This document shows positions 9,601 to 17,697 of a stretch of DNA of 45,576 bases, piece after piece. A model generated the notes under the pieces. That model searched no databases and had not been told where the DNA came from. It saw only the letters and a list, made by a program, of their open reading frames with translations. The first letter of the stretch is position 1. Every line of letters starts with the position of its first letter. Location of the stretch: positions 11,687 to 57,262 of the forward strand of contig SHND01000034.1 of NCBI GenBank assembly GCA_004295045.1, given 5' to 3'. This DNA is from Chloroflexota bacterium. Its GTDB lineage: Bacteria > Chloroflexota > Anaerolineae > UBA4142 > SHND01. A program made the position numbers and the translations under genes.

Positions 9601-12600
9601 TTTTGCAAACCCCGTCACCCGTCACCCGTCACCCGTACGATCGCAACGAAACTCCGCGCGGCTCGATCGTCATCACCGGCACGGGGCTCGGTCTGCCGGG
9701 CGCGGAAAAAACGGTAATGGACCAAGACAACGCGCTGCGGATTTTGCGCGGCGAACAATTTGTGGACTTGATTCCCGAACGATTTCGCAATGCGATGGCG
9801 GAAAAACGCGTCACGCGTTTAGTGAAAAGCAAAGACGGCAGCGGACGCTTTGAAACGATTACGAATCCGAACGAAGTGATAAAACTCGCAGGGCGTCCGG
9901 GCAAATTCGATTTGGCAGACGAGTACGGCGTTCCCGAAAAATTGGTCGAGGCGTTGGACGTTACCACGCAGCTCGCGATGGCAGCGGGACTCGACGCGCT
10001 GCGCGAAGCGGGCATTCCGCTTGTCCAAACGTATCGCAAAACGAGCAAGGGCACGTACTTGCCCGAGCGCTGGCTCTTGCCCGAAGCGCTGCGCGATGAA
10101 ACGGGCGTGATTTTTGCGAGCGCGTTCCCCGGCGGTGATAGATTCGCGGATGAATTTTCAAAATATTACGCGTGGCGCGGGCTTGAAGAAAAATTAGCCA
10201 CCTTGAGAGAATTGCGCGATGTGACGGACGACGAAAACACACTGCGCGAAATTGACGCGCGCGTCAACGCGGTGCGCGAGGAAATGGCGCGTCAGCCCTA
10301 CGAATTCGACCGTCGCTTTTTGTTCCGCATTCTCGCGATGGGACATTCGCAATTCGCCGAATACATTGGCGCGCGCGGACCGAATACCCAAGTGAACGCG
10401 GCGTGCGCCAGCACCACGCAAGCGATTGCGCTCGCGGAAGATTGGATTCGCGACGGACGCGCGCGGCGCGTGATTGTCATTGCGGCGGACGATGTGACGG
10501 GCAACAATTTGATGGAATGGGTTGGCGCGGGCTTTTTGGCGACGGGCGCGGCGGCGACGGATGACCGCGTAGAAGAAGCGGCGTTACCTTTTGATAAACG
10601 CCGACATGGAACGTTACTCGGAATGGGTGCGTGCGCGTTGGTTGTCGAAAGTCAAGACGCGGCGCAAGAACGCGGGATGCGCGGCATTGTCGAATTGCTC
10701 GCGAGCGAAACGGCGAACAGCGCGTATCACGGCACGCGGCTCGACGTGAATCACATCGCGCTCGTGATGAATCACCTCGTCAGCGCGGCGGAACGACGCT
10801 TTGGGCTCAATCGCTACGCCATCGCGCCGCAAACGGTTTTCATGTCGCACGAAACATTCACGCCCGCGCGCGGCGGTTCCGCTTCGGCAGAAGTTGTCGC
10901 GCTGCGCGAAACGTTCGGCGACGCGGCAAGCGAAATCATTGTCGCGAATACCAAAGGATTCACCGGACATCCGATGGGCGTCGGGATTGAAGATGCGATT
11001 GCGGTAAAAATTTTGGAATACGGCATCGTGCCGCCCGTGCCAAATTATAAAGAGGTGGACGAAGAACTCGGACGCTTGAATCTCTCGCGCGGCGGACGTT
11101 ACAACGTCAACTATGCGCTGCATCTCGCGGCGGGATTCGGTTCGCAAATTTCCATGACGCTCACGCGTCGAATTCCGGGCGCGATGAATCGGATTGACAA
11201 TCCGGGTTTGTACAACAGATGGCTCGCCGATGTGAGCGGCTACGATTTCGCGGAAACGGAAATCGTGAAACGCAATCTACGAATCATCGCGCAAGGCGCG
11301 CCGAAACGCGTCCCCGCGCCGAGCGCGTGGCAGTACGGAACGGGACCGGTGATGCGTGTTGGGGCGACGACGGAGGATGGACGACGGACGACGGACGGCG
11401 GGCGGCAATATATCGCGCCGCGCGTTGAACCGCGCGTTGAACCTGTTGTGGTGAAAGCGGAAGTTGTCAAAACGAACGGGCATGGAGTAATTGAGGAATC
11501 ACCCAATCACCCAATCACCCAATCTCCAATCACCCAATCTCCAATCACCCAATCTCTAATCACCCAATCACCTATTGCCGACCCCGTCACCGAAAAAGTC
11601 CTCGACATTGTCGCCGCGAAAACGGGTTACCCGCGCGAGATGTTGGACTTGGATTTGGACATGGAAGCGGATTTGGGAATTGATACGGTGAAACAAGCGG
11701 AAACGTTTGCCGCGTTGCGCGAAGAATTCAACATCCCGCGTCAAGACAATTTGAAATTGCGCGATTATGCGACCCTGCGGCGCGCGGTTGATTTTGTGAA
11801 ACAGTTTAGACCAGATTTGGCTGCGCTGACGACGGACGACGGACGGCAGACGAGTGACCAGTCATCAGTTATCAGTAATCAGTCTCCAGCCTCCAGTATC
11901 CAATCACCCAATCGCCCAATCACCGAATCATCTATCGCGGACCGCGTTCTCGAAATCGTCGCCGCGAAAACCGGTTATCCGCGCGAGATGCTTGATCTCG
12001 ATTTGGATTTGGAAGCAGACTTGGGAATTGACACGGTGAAACAAGCCGAGACCTTTGCGGCAATTCGCGAAGCGTTCGATATTCCGCGCGTGGAAAATTT
12101 GAAACTGCGCGATTATCCGACGTTAAAAGCGGTGATTGGCTTTGTTGAAACAATGCGTCCCGATTTAGCAGGCGCGTCCTCGCGCGGCGTGACAGAATCA
12201 GCGCCGATTCCAAGCGCGGCGCGCGAGAACGCGTCGGCGGCGCAAGCGTCCGCACAGGAGCCGCGCAGAGTTCCGGAACCTGCAAGCGAATCTGCGCCAA
12301 GCGCGTTCAATGGCGGCGACGAGATAACGGCAAAGGTGCTGGATATCGTCGCTGCCAAAACGGGTTATCCGCAAGAAATGTTGGAACTCGACGCCGACCT
12401 CGAAGCCGATTTGGGTGTGGATACGGTCAAGCAGGCGGAGACATTCGCCGCAGTGCGTGAAGCGTTCGACATTCCGCGTGTGGAAAATTTGAAACTGCGC
12501 GATTATCCGACGTTGAAAGCTGTGATCGGTTTTGTGCGGGAGATGAAACCCAAGACAGCAGACAACAGACAACAGACAACAGCAATCAGCGATCAATTAC

Positions 12601-15143
12601 CCGATCACCTAATCACCCAATCAACCAATTCGACAATTGGCACGTTAGAAGATGCTGACCGTATCCCGCGCCGCGTGCCGACGCCGACGCTGCGTCCGCC
12701 GCTCGATTGGTGCAAAGCAACAGGCGTCACTCTCGACGAAAATTCGCGCGTGCTGGTGATGATGGACAAAGGCGGTGTGGGTCGTTCGCTCGTATCACGT
12801 TTGGAGAAACGCGGTGTGACGACGTTGGTGATTGACGATGGGTTGGAAACCGAAACGCTCGATGCGCGTGTGAAAGCGTGGTTGTCAGAGGGCGCGATTC
12901 AAGGCGTGTATTGGCTGTCCGCGCTCGATGTCGAACCAAACATTGACGAAATGGATTTGGCAACGTGGCGCGAATTGAATCGCGTGCGCGTGAAAAATTT
13001 ATACACGACAATGCGCGCGTTGTACGAATCCATCAACGCGAAAAATACATTTCTCGTAAGCGCGACGCGACTTGGCGGTTTGCACGGATATGATATAGGC
13101 GGAGCAAGCGCGCCGCTGGGCGGGGCAGTTGTGGGATTCACCAAAGCGTACAAACGCGAACGCAATGATGTTTTGGTGAAAGCGCTCGATTTTGAAATTT
13201 CGCGGAAAACCGCTGAATTCGCGGACGCGTTGATTGACGAAACATTGTTCGACGCGGGCGTGGTCGAAGTCAGTTATCGCGAAGGCAAACGCTTCAGCAT
13301 CACCTTAGTTGACACGCCGAATGTGGCAAACGATACGGGAATTGAATTGAACAAGGAAACTGTTTTCGTCATCACAGGCGCGGCGGGCGGCATCACGAGC
13401 GCGATTACCACTGACCTCGCGGTCCACAGCGGCGGAATTTTTTATCTGCTCGACCTCGTTGCGCCGCCGAATGCGGACGACGAGTACGTAAAACTTTTCC
13501 GCGAAAACAAGGACGCGCTGAAAGCGAAACTTATCGCGGATGCGAAATCTGCCGGCGAAAAACCGACGCCCGCGCTGATTGACAAAAAGATTTTGGGAAT
13601 CGAACGCCAAGAAGCTGCGCTGCGCGCCAAGGAAAGCGTAGAGGCGGCAGGCGGCGTCGCGCATTTTTACGCGGGCGATTTGCGCGACTATGACGCGGTG
13701 GAAAAGGTGATGAATGAAATTCGCGCGCGGCATAACAAGATTGATGTGATTGTGCACGCGGCGGGTTTGGAAATCAGTCGTTCGCTCGCGGACAAAGATG
13801 CCGCGCAATTCAATCTTGTGTTCGACGTAAAAGCGGACGGATTCTTTAATCTGCTGCGCGCGGCAAAGGGAATGAAAATCGGCGCGACGGTGGTGTTCAG
13901 TTCCGTTGCGGGACGTTTCGGCAACAGCGGACAAACGGATTACAGCGCGGCGAATGATTTGTTGTGCAAAGTTACGTCGTCGCTGAAAAATTGGCGATCC
14001 GAAACGCGCGGCATTGCGATTGATTGGACGGCGTGGGGCGGCATCGGCATGGCGACGCGCGGCTCGATTCCAAAAATTATGGAAATGGCGGGGATTGACA
14101 TGCTTCCCGCCGAAAGCGGTGTGCCAACGGTGCGGCGCGAATTGACGTACAATGATTTTCGCGGTGAGATTGTGGTGGGACAGCGGCTGGGAATGTTGAC
14201 GCAAGAGTGGGACGAAACGGGCGGAATCGACACCGAAAAAGTTTCGCGATGGTTAGAAGCGAATCGTCCAAAGTTCGCGCAGATCGGAAAAATTGGCGCG
14301 GCGAAATTGTACGGCGGCATCGAGGTCGAAACGACGATTGACCCGAACGCGGAACCGTACTTGTTCGACCATCAACTCGAAAATGTTCCGCTTCTGCCCG
14401 GCGTGATGGGAACGGAAACGTTCGCGGAACTCGCGCAGTTGCTCGCGCCCGATTTTCATGTCGCGCAAGTGATGAACGAAAAATTTGAACGCCCATTCAA
14501 GTTTCATCGGATGCAGCCGCAAACGCTGCACTTGTACGCGTGGGCGGAACCGACGCGCGATGGGGAACTCGTCGCGCACACTACGTTGAAATCCATCACG
14601 CAAATGCCGCGCGCGGAAATGCCGCCGCAAGAGAAAATTCATTTCACGGCGGATGTTTTTCTGACGCGCGACCAGCCCCCGCCTCCTGACTCTGTACGCG
14701 CGAATCCAAACGAACAAGCCGAGTGGATTACGGCGGAACAAATTTACAAAATTTATTTTCACGGACCCGCATATCAGGTACTCGAACGCGTCCAAGTGGA
14801 TGGCGACACGGCGATTGCGGAAATGAAAATGAATTTACCTGCGGACACATCACAAGGCGAAGGCGAATGGCTCATCGCGCCGCGTCTCGTCGAGTTCTGT
14901 TTTCAAACGGCGGGCATCTGGGATATAAAAACGCATGGCGTCATGGCATTGCCAATGGCGATTGGTTCGGTGAGCGCGTACCGTCAACTGCGCGAGGCGG
15001 ACGGCAAAAAATTGTACGCCGTTGTGAATGCGTTGGATGATGGTAAAGCGTTCGACGCGCAAGTGGTGGACGAAACAGGCGCGGTGTATGTGAAATTGTT
15101 TGGGTATCGAACGGTGCAGCTGCCGGGGAAGGTGACATTGTAG
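6642..15143 (+). CDS. Giant iterative fatty-acid/polyketide synthase, KS-AT-KS-ACP-ACP-ACP-KR-DH
   Basis: This cytosolic megasynthase of 2833 residues resembles PfaA-type secondary-lipid synthases. Order of domains: KS1 (about 1-465; Cys213, His347, His385); AT (about 608-915; Ser711 in GHSLGEYAA, His816); KS2 (about 1005-1515; Cys1255, His1403 in [11 protein letters not shown], His1443); three ACPs (about 1647-1730, 1764-1847, 1894-1972); KR (about 2005-2525; TGAAGGI near 2241, Tyr2434 and Asn2438); DH-like hotdog (about 2537-2833; His2577, Glu2751). Both KS triads are complete. Each ACP reads LG(I/V)DTVKQ, so Thr1682, Thr1798 and Thr1928 replace the phosphopantetheine Ser. The DH has Asn for Gly in H-x3-G-x4-P and Glu for the usual Asp. 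No enoylreductase or thioesterase is fused. Compared with PfaA, a second KS stands between AT and ACPs. The linkers contain repeat-derived sequence. The product is unknown. Confidence 0.92.
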   Translation: MNEHKPIAIVGVGAILPDAFNVTDFWNNLIAGRYSITETPGDRWSILDYYDPDPNAPDKTYSKIGGWVRGFEFDWKKFKIPPRVAQAMDIGQQWAVTIAAQALEDYGYPHRPLDTERTGVVLGTAMGGELHYLTTQRIVFPEYAHALQAAPAYQQLPAAVRAQILDEFHAVIDHRVPPITEDSMPGELPNIVSGRVANVLNLRGPNFITDAACASSLAALDAAWELLSNHKADAVLTGGVDRNMGIGSFVKFCKIGALSATGTRPFGKGADGFVMGEGSAAFLVKRLEDAERDGDKIYAVVRGVGGSSDGKGKGITAPNPIGQQLSTRRAWENAELDPASAVMIEAHGTSTRVGDVVEVDSLQTIFGAAPKNSIALGSVKSNIGHLKAGAGAAGLLKAVLSIHHSIIPPTLHAEIPNPDIPFEQTPFSLVNQPRAMERRDKNTPRRVGVSAYGFGGTNFHVVLEEHVEGMLTREKMYTGIQGEKKNGKQGDRKTSEASNVKRETSPVTRHPSPSPPRGIFVIGAPSVNELKNKLDEMFARVQNGFTPEIALPNLEELKQRERIVIDFGSREELAERIDKARKAMAFDNAQAWKAMQAQGIFRGSGDAPGKIAFLFPGQGSQYLNMGRELAALYPTVSQVFADADAVMKPILGKPLTSYIFVASTDADVLKRAEKELQQTAITQPAMLTLDTAIYKLLAEFGFKPDMVMGHSLGEYAALIASGIMPFADALEASAARGAEMTKVSVGDNGWMAAVMAPHSVVEQTLKEIDGYVVAANINGPNQSVIGGESKAVEKAIEVFTRKGYQAQRLPVSHAFHTRIVAPASKPLRQVLNRLHISEPTLPLVANVTGEFYPTTIEAIKDVLELQIASPVQWVQGVQTLYDAGVRVFVEVGPKKALKGLVDDILADKNDVVSLFSNHPKTGELQSFNHALCGLYAAGYGIQTTDDRPQTNGEQPITNQVKEESTMGTSNGSSSANGNDLVELLTRVLQTPSPVTRHPYDRNETPRGSIVITGTGLGLPGAEKTVMDQDNALRILRGEQFVDLIPERFRNAMAEKRVTRLVKSKDGSGRFETITNPNEVIKLAGRPGKFDLADEYGVPEKLVEALDVTTQLAMAAGLDALREAGIPLVQTYRKTSKGTYLPERWLLPEALRDETGVIFASAFPGGDRFADEFSKYYAWRGLEEKLATLRELRDVTDDENTLREIDARVNAVREEMARQPYEFDRRFLFRILAMGHSQFAEYIGARGPNTQVNAACASTTQAIALAEDWIRDGRARRVIVIAADDVTGNNLMEWVGAGFLATGAAATDDRVEEAALPFDKRRHGTLLGMGACALVVESQDAAQERGMRGIVELLASETANSAYHGTRLDVNHIALVMNHLVSAAERRFGLNRYAIAPQTVFMSHETFTPARGGSASAEVVALRETFGDAASEIIVANTKGFTGHPMGVGIEDAIAVKILEYGIVPPVPNYKEVDEELGRLNLSRGGRYNVNYALHLAAGFGSQISMTLTRRIPGAMNRIDNPGLYNRWLADVSGYDFAETEIVKRNLRIIAQGAPKRVPAPSAWQYGTGPVMRVGATTEDGRRTTDGGRQYIAPRVEPRVEPVVVKAEVVKTNGHGVIEESPNHPITQSPITQSPITQSLITQSPIADPVTEKVLDIVAAKTGYPREMLDLDLDMEADLGIDTVKQAETFAALREEFNIPRQDNLKLRDYATLRRAVDFVKQFRPDLAALTTDDGRQTSDQSSVISNQSPASSIQSPNRPITESSIADRVLEIVAAKTGYPREMLDLDLDLEADLGIDTVKQAETFAAIREAFDIPRVENLKLRDYPTLKAVIGFVETMRPDLAGASSRGVTESAPIPSAARENASAAQASAQEPRRVPEPASESAPSAFNGGDEITAKVLDIVAAKTGYPQEMLELDADLEADLGVDTVKQAETFAAVREAFDIPRVENLKLRDYPTLKAVIGFVREMKPKTADNRQQTTAISDQLPDHLITQSTNSTIGTLEDADRIPRRVPTPTLRPPLDWCKATGVTLDENSRVLVMMDKGGVGRSLVSRLEKRGVTTLVIDDGLETETLDARVKAWLSEGAIQGVYWLSALDVEPNIDEMDLATWRELNRVRVKNLYTTMRALYESINAKNTFLVSATRLGGLHGYDIGGASAPLGGAVVGFTKAYKRERNDVLVKALDFEISRKTAEFADALIDETLFDAGVVEVSYREGKRFSITLVDTPNVANDTGIELNKETVFVITGAAGGITSAITTDLAVHSGGIFYLLDLVAPPNADDEYVKLFRENKDALKAKLIADAKSAGEKPTPALIDKKILGIERQEAALRAKESVEAAGGVAHFYAGDLRDYDAVEKVMNEIRARHNKIDVIVHAAGLEISRSLADKDAAQFNLVFDVKADGFFNLLRAAKGMKIGATVVFSSVAGRFGNSGQTDYSAANDLLCKVTSSLKNWRSETRGIAIDWTAWGGIGMATRGSIPKIMEMAGIDMLPAESGVPTVRRELTYNDFRGEIVVGQRLGMLTQEWDETGGIDTEKVSRWLEANRPKFAQIGKIGAAKLYGGIEVETTIDPNAEPYLFDHQLENVPLLPGVMGTETFAELAQLLAPDFHVAQVMNEKFERPFKFHRMQPQTLHLYAWAEPTRDGELVAHTTLKSITQMPRAEMPPQEKIHFTADVFLTRDQPPPPDSVRANPNEQAEWITAEQIYKIYFHGPAYQVLERVQVDGDTAIAEMKMNLPADTSQGEGEWLIAPRLVEFCFQTAGIWDIKTHGVMALPMAIGSVSAYRQLREADGKKLYAVVNALDDGKAFDAQVVDETGAVYVKLFGYRTVQLPGKVTL
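8073..8190 (+). repeat. Repeat-derived linker between KS1 and AT in the giant synthase
   Basis: This in-frame linker is made of short reiterations (ATACAGGGA, then GTCAAACGT, then GTCACCC). It includes GGAAACAGGGAGACAGG at 8101, followed after one mismatch by AAACAAGT. The same 26-base context recurs, with one difference, in the gap after the synthase at 15152-15177. Confidence 0.75.
9466..9640 (+). repeat. Repeat-derived linker between AT and KS2 in the giant synthase
   Basis: This in-frame linker begins with CAGACGACAGAC-type units, like those in the gap at 30970-31036. It ends with CCCGTCACCCGTCACCCGT. The encoded peptide is rich in Thr, Asp, Gln, Asn and Ser and carries no domain. Confidence 0.7.
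11358..11576 (+). repeat. Repeat-derived linker between KS2 and ACP1 in the giant synthase
   Basis: The first part reiterates GACGACGGACGG. The last part, 11494-11570, reiterates CAATCACCCAATCTC and encodes ITQSP-type repeats before the first carrier domain. All units stay in frame. Confidence 0.8.
11823..11935 (+). repeat. Repeat-derived linker between ACP1 and ACP2
   Basis: GACGACGGACGACGGACGG is followed by GTTATCAGTAATCAGT-like and CCAATCACCCAATCGCCC-like units. Both are the same unit types as in the preceding linker, in the same order. This suggests the ACP-plus-linker block was duplicated together. Confidence 0.75.
12549..12640 (+). repeat. Repeat-derived linker between ACP3 and KR
   Basis: This linker is made of ACAGACAACAGACAAC units, then AACAGCAATCAGCGA (12578-12592), then ATCACCCAATCAACC. 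The 15-mer AACAGCAATCAGCGA also occurs exactly in the gap at 33210-33224, outside any gene. The dispersed strings are thus shared between coding linkers and gene gaps. Confidence 0.75.
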
Positions 15144-15230
15144 GTAGATATGGAAACAGGGAGACAGGGAAACAAGTAGAATCCACTTACCTGTTTCCCT
15201 ATCTACATGTCTACCCGTTTCCTTTTTTCC
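15144..15230. repeat. Inverted GGAAACAGGGAGACAGG / CCTGTTTCCCTATC repeat gap
   Basis: The left arm reiterates GGAAACAGGGAGACAGGG. The right arm carries the complement (CTTACCTGTTTCCCTATC, then CTACCCGTTTCC). The gap between the synthase and the transferase gene can therefore fold into a hairpin. The left arm also occurs inside the synthase at 8101-8126. Confidence 0.8.
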
Positions 15231-16061
15231 ATGATTCACTGGCTTGAAGAATCCGCGCAAAACATAACCGAACCGCCCGAAGCATTTTTGAGCGCGGCGG
15301 AATTGGAAACATATCGCGCGTTCCGTTTCGAAAAGCGGCGCACTGATTGGCTGCTCGGACGCTGGACGGCGAAACGTTTGCTGCAAGCGGTGATGTTGCA
15401 AGAAACGAATGAATTACTCGCGCGCGACGCGCTTGAAATTTTCAATGACGCGGACGGCGTTCCATTCGCGCGGATTCGTTCGCAACGCGCGGCGTGGAAT
15501 TTGTCCATTAGCCATTCAAATCAACACGCATTGTGCGCCTGTTCCCCTCTCCCGTTGGGAGAGAGGTTAGGGGTGAGGGGCATTGGCGCGGATTTGGAAC
15601 TGATCGAACCGCGCGAAGATTATCTCGTGCGCGATTATTTCACCGCGCGCGAACAAGCGCGCGTAGACGCGTCCACGCCCGCACAGCGCGATCTCGTCGT
15701 CACCGCGATATGGTCGGCAAAAGAGGCGGCGCTGAAAGCGATTCGCAAGGGGTTGAGCGTGGACACGCGCGCGGTCGAAATTTCACTCGCATTGTTCGAA
15801 CAGGCGCCCGCGCAGTGGACACGATTCGAAATTGAATTCGCGTTTGAACAGGCAGAAACATTCAGCGGTTGGTGGCGCGTGCAAGCTGGATTTGTGCTGA
15901 CAATTGTCGGCGCATCCGACGACGCGCCCGATGAATTTCCCACAGCGCCCGAAGTTTTGTTGCTCGAGTTAGGAGTCAAGAATGATCAAGAACATGGAAG
16001 CGTACATCGCCGAATTGCAGAAACGACACGACATCACGCGCGGCACAGCAAAAGAGATTGA
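15231..16061 (+). CDS. Sfp-type 4'-phosphopantetheinyl transferase
   Basis: This enzyme transfers the 4'-phosphopantetheine arm from CoA to a carrier-domain serine. The two Sfp-family magnesium-binding motifs are present: GIGADLE (P1) and WSAKEAALKAI (P3). Upstream is the CoA-binding segment FRFEKRRTDWLLGRWTAKRLL. ATG 15231 is preferred; ATG 15207 lies inside the repeat arm. The product would be 276 residues, longer than usual. The last 26 residues are read out of frame through the start of the carboxyltransferase gene (80-base overlap). A REP-like palindrome is embedded in frame before motif P1. The position directly after the synthase implies that its ACPs are the intended substrate, yet those ACPs have Thr at the modification site. 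Confidence 0.88.
   Translation: MIHWLEESAQNITEPPEAFLSAAELETYRAFRFEKRRTDWLLGRWTAKRLLQAVMLQETNELLARDALEIFNDADGVPFARIRSQRAAWNLSISHSNQHALCACSPLPLGERLGVRGIGADLELIEPREDYLVRDYFTAREQARVDASTPAQRDLVVTAIWSAKEAALKAIRKGLSVDTRAVEISLALFEQAPAQWTRFEIEFAFEQAETFSGWWRVQAGFVLTIVGASDDAPDEFPTAPEVLLLELGVKNDQEHGSVHRRIAETTRHHARHSKRD
15544..15580. repeat. REP-like palindrome inside the phosphopantetheinyl transferase gene
   Basis: CTCTCCC (15547-15553) pairs with GGGAGAG (15557-15563) across a GTT loop, followed by AGGTTAGGGGTGAGGGG. This is the look of the widespread 'CCCTCTCCC-GGGAGAGGG-TTAGGGTGAGGG' REP-type element. It stays in frame and encodes SPLPLGERLGVRG immediately before the catalytic GIGAD motif. Family knowledge says REP elements normally sit between genes. 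Confidence 0.7.
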
Positions 16062-17529
16062 CGGACAGCACGCGAAAAAACGTCTCACTGCGCGCGAACG
16101 GATTGCTTTGCTTTTCGACGCGGGAACGTTCACCGAGATTGATACGCTCGTTACTCCGCGCACCGATGTTTATATCGGCGGCAAAACTTCGCGCTATGGC
16201 GATGGTGTTGTGACGGGCTTTGGTTTGATCAACGGGCGACGCGCCGCGGCGGCGGCGCAAGACGCGTCGGTGATGGGCGGCTCTCTCGGCGAAATGCACG
16301 CCAACAAAATCGTCAAAGTAATGCGCATGGCGCTCGAGTACGGCTGCCCCTTTATCGCGTTGAATGATTCGGGCGGCGCGCGCATTCAAGAAGGCGTAGA
16401 TTCGCTCGGCGGTTACGCAAAAATTTTTGACGCGAACTGTGAAGCGTCGGGCGTGATTCCGCAAATTTCGTTAATTCTCGGACCGTGCGCGGGCGGCGCG
16501 GTGTATTCGCCCGGACTCACCGATTTTATTTTCATGACCGAGAACAGTTACATGTTCATCACCGGACCCGATGTGGTGAAAGCGGTGATGTTTGAAGATA
16601 TGACGCAAGAAGAATTGGGCGGCGGTTTGATTCACGCGCAGCAGAGCGGCGTCGCGCATTTTCTTGCAACGGACGATCGCGATTGTCTCGCGCGCGTGCG
16701 TACGCTGCTCACTTATCTACCGTCGAATAATCAAGAGGACCCGCCATACATTCCGCCGCGCGACGACCCCGAACGCCGCTGTCCCGAACTGGAAAAAATT
16801 GTGCCAACCGATCCGCATCAACCATACGATGTGCGGCAGGTGATTGGCAGCGTCGTTGACGATGGAAAATTTTTCGAGGTACACGCGCTGTGGGCGGAGA
16901 ACATGGTGGTGGGATTCGCGCGGCTCAACGGTTACGTCGTGGGCATCGTGGCGAATCAACCGATGGTGCTTGCGGGCTGCATTGACATCAAAGCATCTAT
17001 CAAAGCCACGCACTTTATTCGCATTTGCGACGCGTACAACATTCCCATTATTACTTTGCAAGACGTTCCCGGATTTTTGCCCGGCAAAGACCAAGAGTAC
17101 GGCGGAATCATTCGCAACGGCGCGCGTTTGATTTATGCGTACAGCGAAGCGACGGTGCCAAAACTGATGGTGATTCTGCGAAAAAGTTACGGCGGCGCGT
17201 ATTGCGTGATGAGCAGCAAAGGTTTGCGCGGCGATTTGTTGTACGCGTGGCCCAACGCCGAAATCGCGGTGATGGGCGCAGAGGGCGCGGTCAATATTTT
17301 GTTTCGCAATGACGTGAAAAACGCGCCCGACCCGCAAGCCAAGCGCGCAGAATTGGTGAACGATTACGAAACGCGTTTCAACAATCCGTATGTCGCCGCC
17401 GCGCGCGCGTTGATTGACGATGTGATCGAACCGCGCGAGACGCGACGCATCTTGATTCGTTCGCTCGATTTCTGCCTGTCAAAACGCGAACGCCACGTCC
17501 CGCGCAAACATGGAATTAGTCCGATGTGA
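15982..17529 (+). CDS. Acyl-CoA carboxylase, carboxyltransferase (beta) subunit
   Basis: This protein of 515 residues is a PccB/MmdA-type carboxyltransferase. It moves CO2 from carboxybiotin to acetyl-, propionyl- or a longer acyl-CoA. The N-terminal half contains NDSGGARIQEGVDSLGGY and GPCAGGAVYSP (first oxyanion site). The C-terminal half contains DVPGFLPGKDQEYGGIIRNGA and AEIAVMGAEGAVNILF (second site). At the position that governs acyl specificity in Streptomyces (Asp422 in PccB for propionyl, Ile in AccB for acetyl), this protein has Cys408 within YGGAYCVMSSK, so the substrate cannot be read off. TAGGAG precedes ATG 15982. The gene overlaps the transferase by 80 bases and is followed by biotin carboxylase and BCCP genes, giving a complete carboxylase. 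It probably supplies malonyl- or methylmalonyl-CoA to the synthase. Confidence 0.92.
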   Translation: MIKNMEAYIAELQKRHDITRGTAKEIDGQHAKKRLTARERIALLFDAGTFTEIDTLVTPRTDVYIGGKTSRYGDGVVTGFGLINGRRAAAAAQDASVMGGSLGEMHANKIVKVMRMALEYGCPFIALNDSGGARIQEGVDSLGGYAKIFDANCEASGVIPQISLILGPCAGGAVYSPGLTDFIFMTENSYMFITGPDVVKAVMFEDMTQEELGGGLIHAQQSGVAHFLATDDRDCLARVRTLLTYLPSNNQEDPPYIPPRDDPERRCPELEKIVPTDPHQPYDVRQVIGSVVDDGKFFEVHALWAENMVVGFARLNGYVVGIVANQPMVLAGCIDIKASIKATHFIRICDAYNIPIITLQDVPGFLPGKDQEYGGIIRNGARLIYAYSEATVPKLMVILRKSYGGAYCVMSSKGLRGDLLYAWPNAEIAVMGAEGAVNILFRNDVKNAPDPQAKRAELVNDYETRFNNPYVAAARALIDDVIEPRETRRILIRSLDFCLSKRERHVPRKHGISPM

Positions 17530-17697
17530 GTGGGATAGTGCAATAGTGCAATAGTGAGATAGTGAGATGGTGGCAACCAATAATTACCGCACTATCGAAC
17601 TACCGCACTACCGCACTATCGAACTACCGCACTACCGCACTATCGAACTACCGCACTACCACACTACCGCACTATCGAACTACCGCACTACCAAACT
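17530..17697. repeat. 24-base tandem repeats and opposing arm before the biotin carboxylase gene
   Basis: Three perfect 24-base units (CGCACTATC plus GAACTACCGCACTAC) run in tandem at 17588-17659. An 8-base partial unit and a fourth perfect copy (17668-17691) follow. The left part, 17532-17566, carries the complementary ATAGTGCAATAGTGAG units, so the gap can form a long hairpin. The biotin carboxylase ATG follows within 7 bases and has no Shine-Dalgarno sequence. There are no spacers, so this is not a CRISPR array. Confidence 0.9.

Noticed and set aside
11490..11580. ITQSP repeats taken as a separate repeat protein or amyloid-like domain
   Set aside because: They are short, at an interdomain position and match the DNA-level repeat units, so a linker is the simpler reading.
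17588..17691. Possible CRISPR array (regular 24-base repeats)
   Set aside because: The copies are directly tandem with no unique spacers, and no cas gene is in the window. They are simple tandem repeats of the intergenic family.
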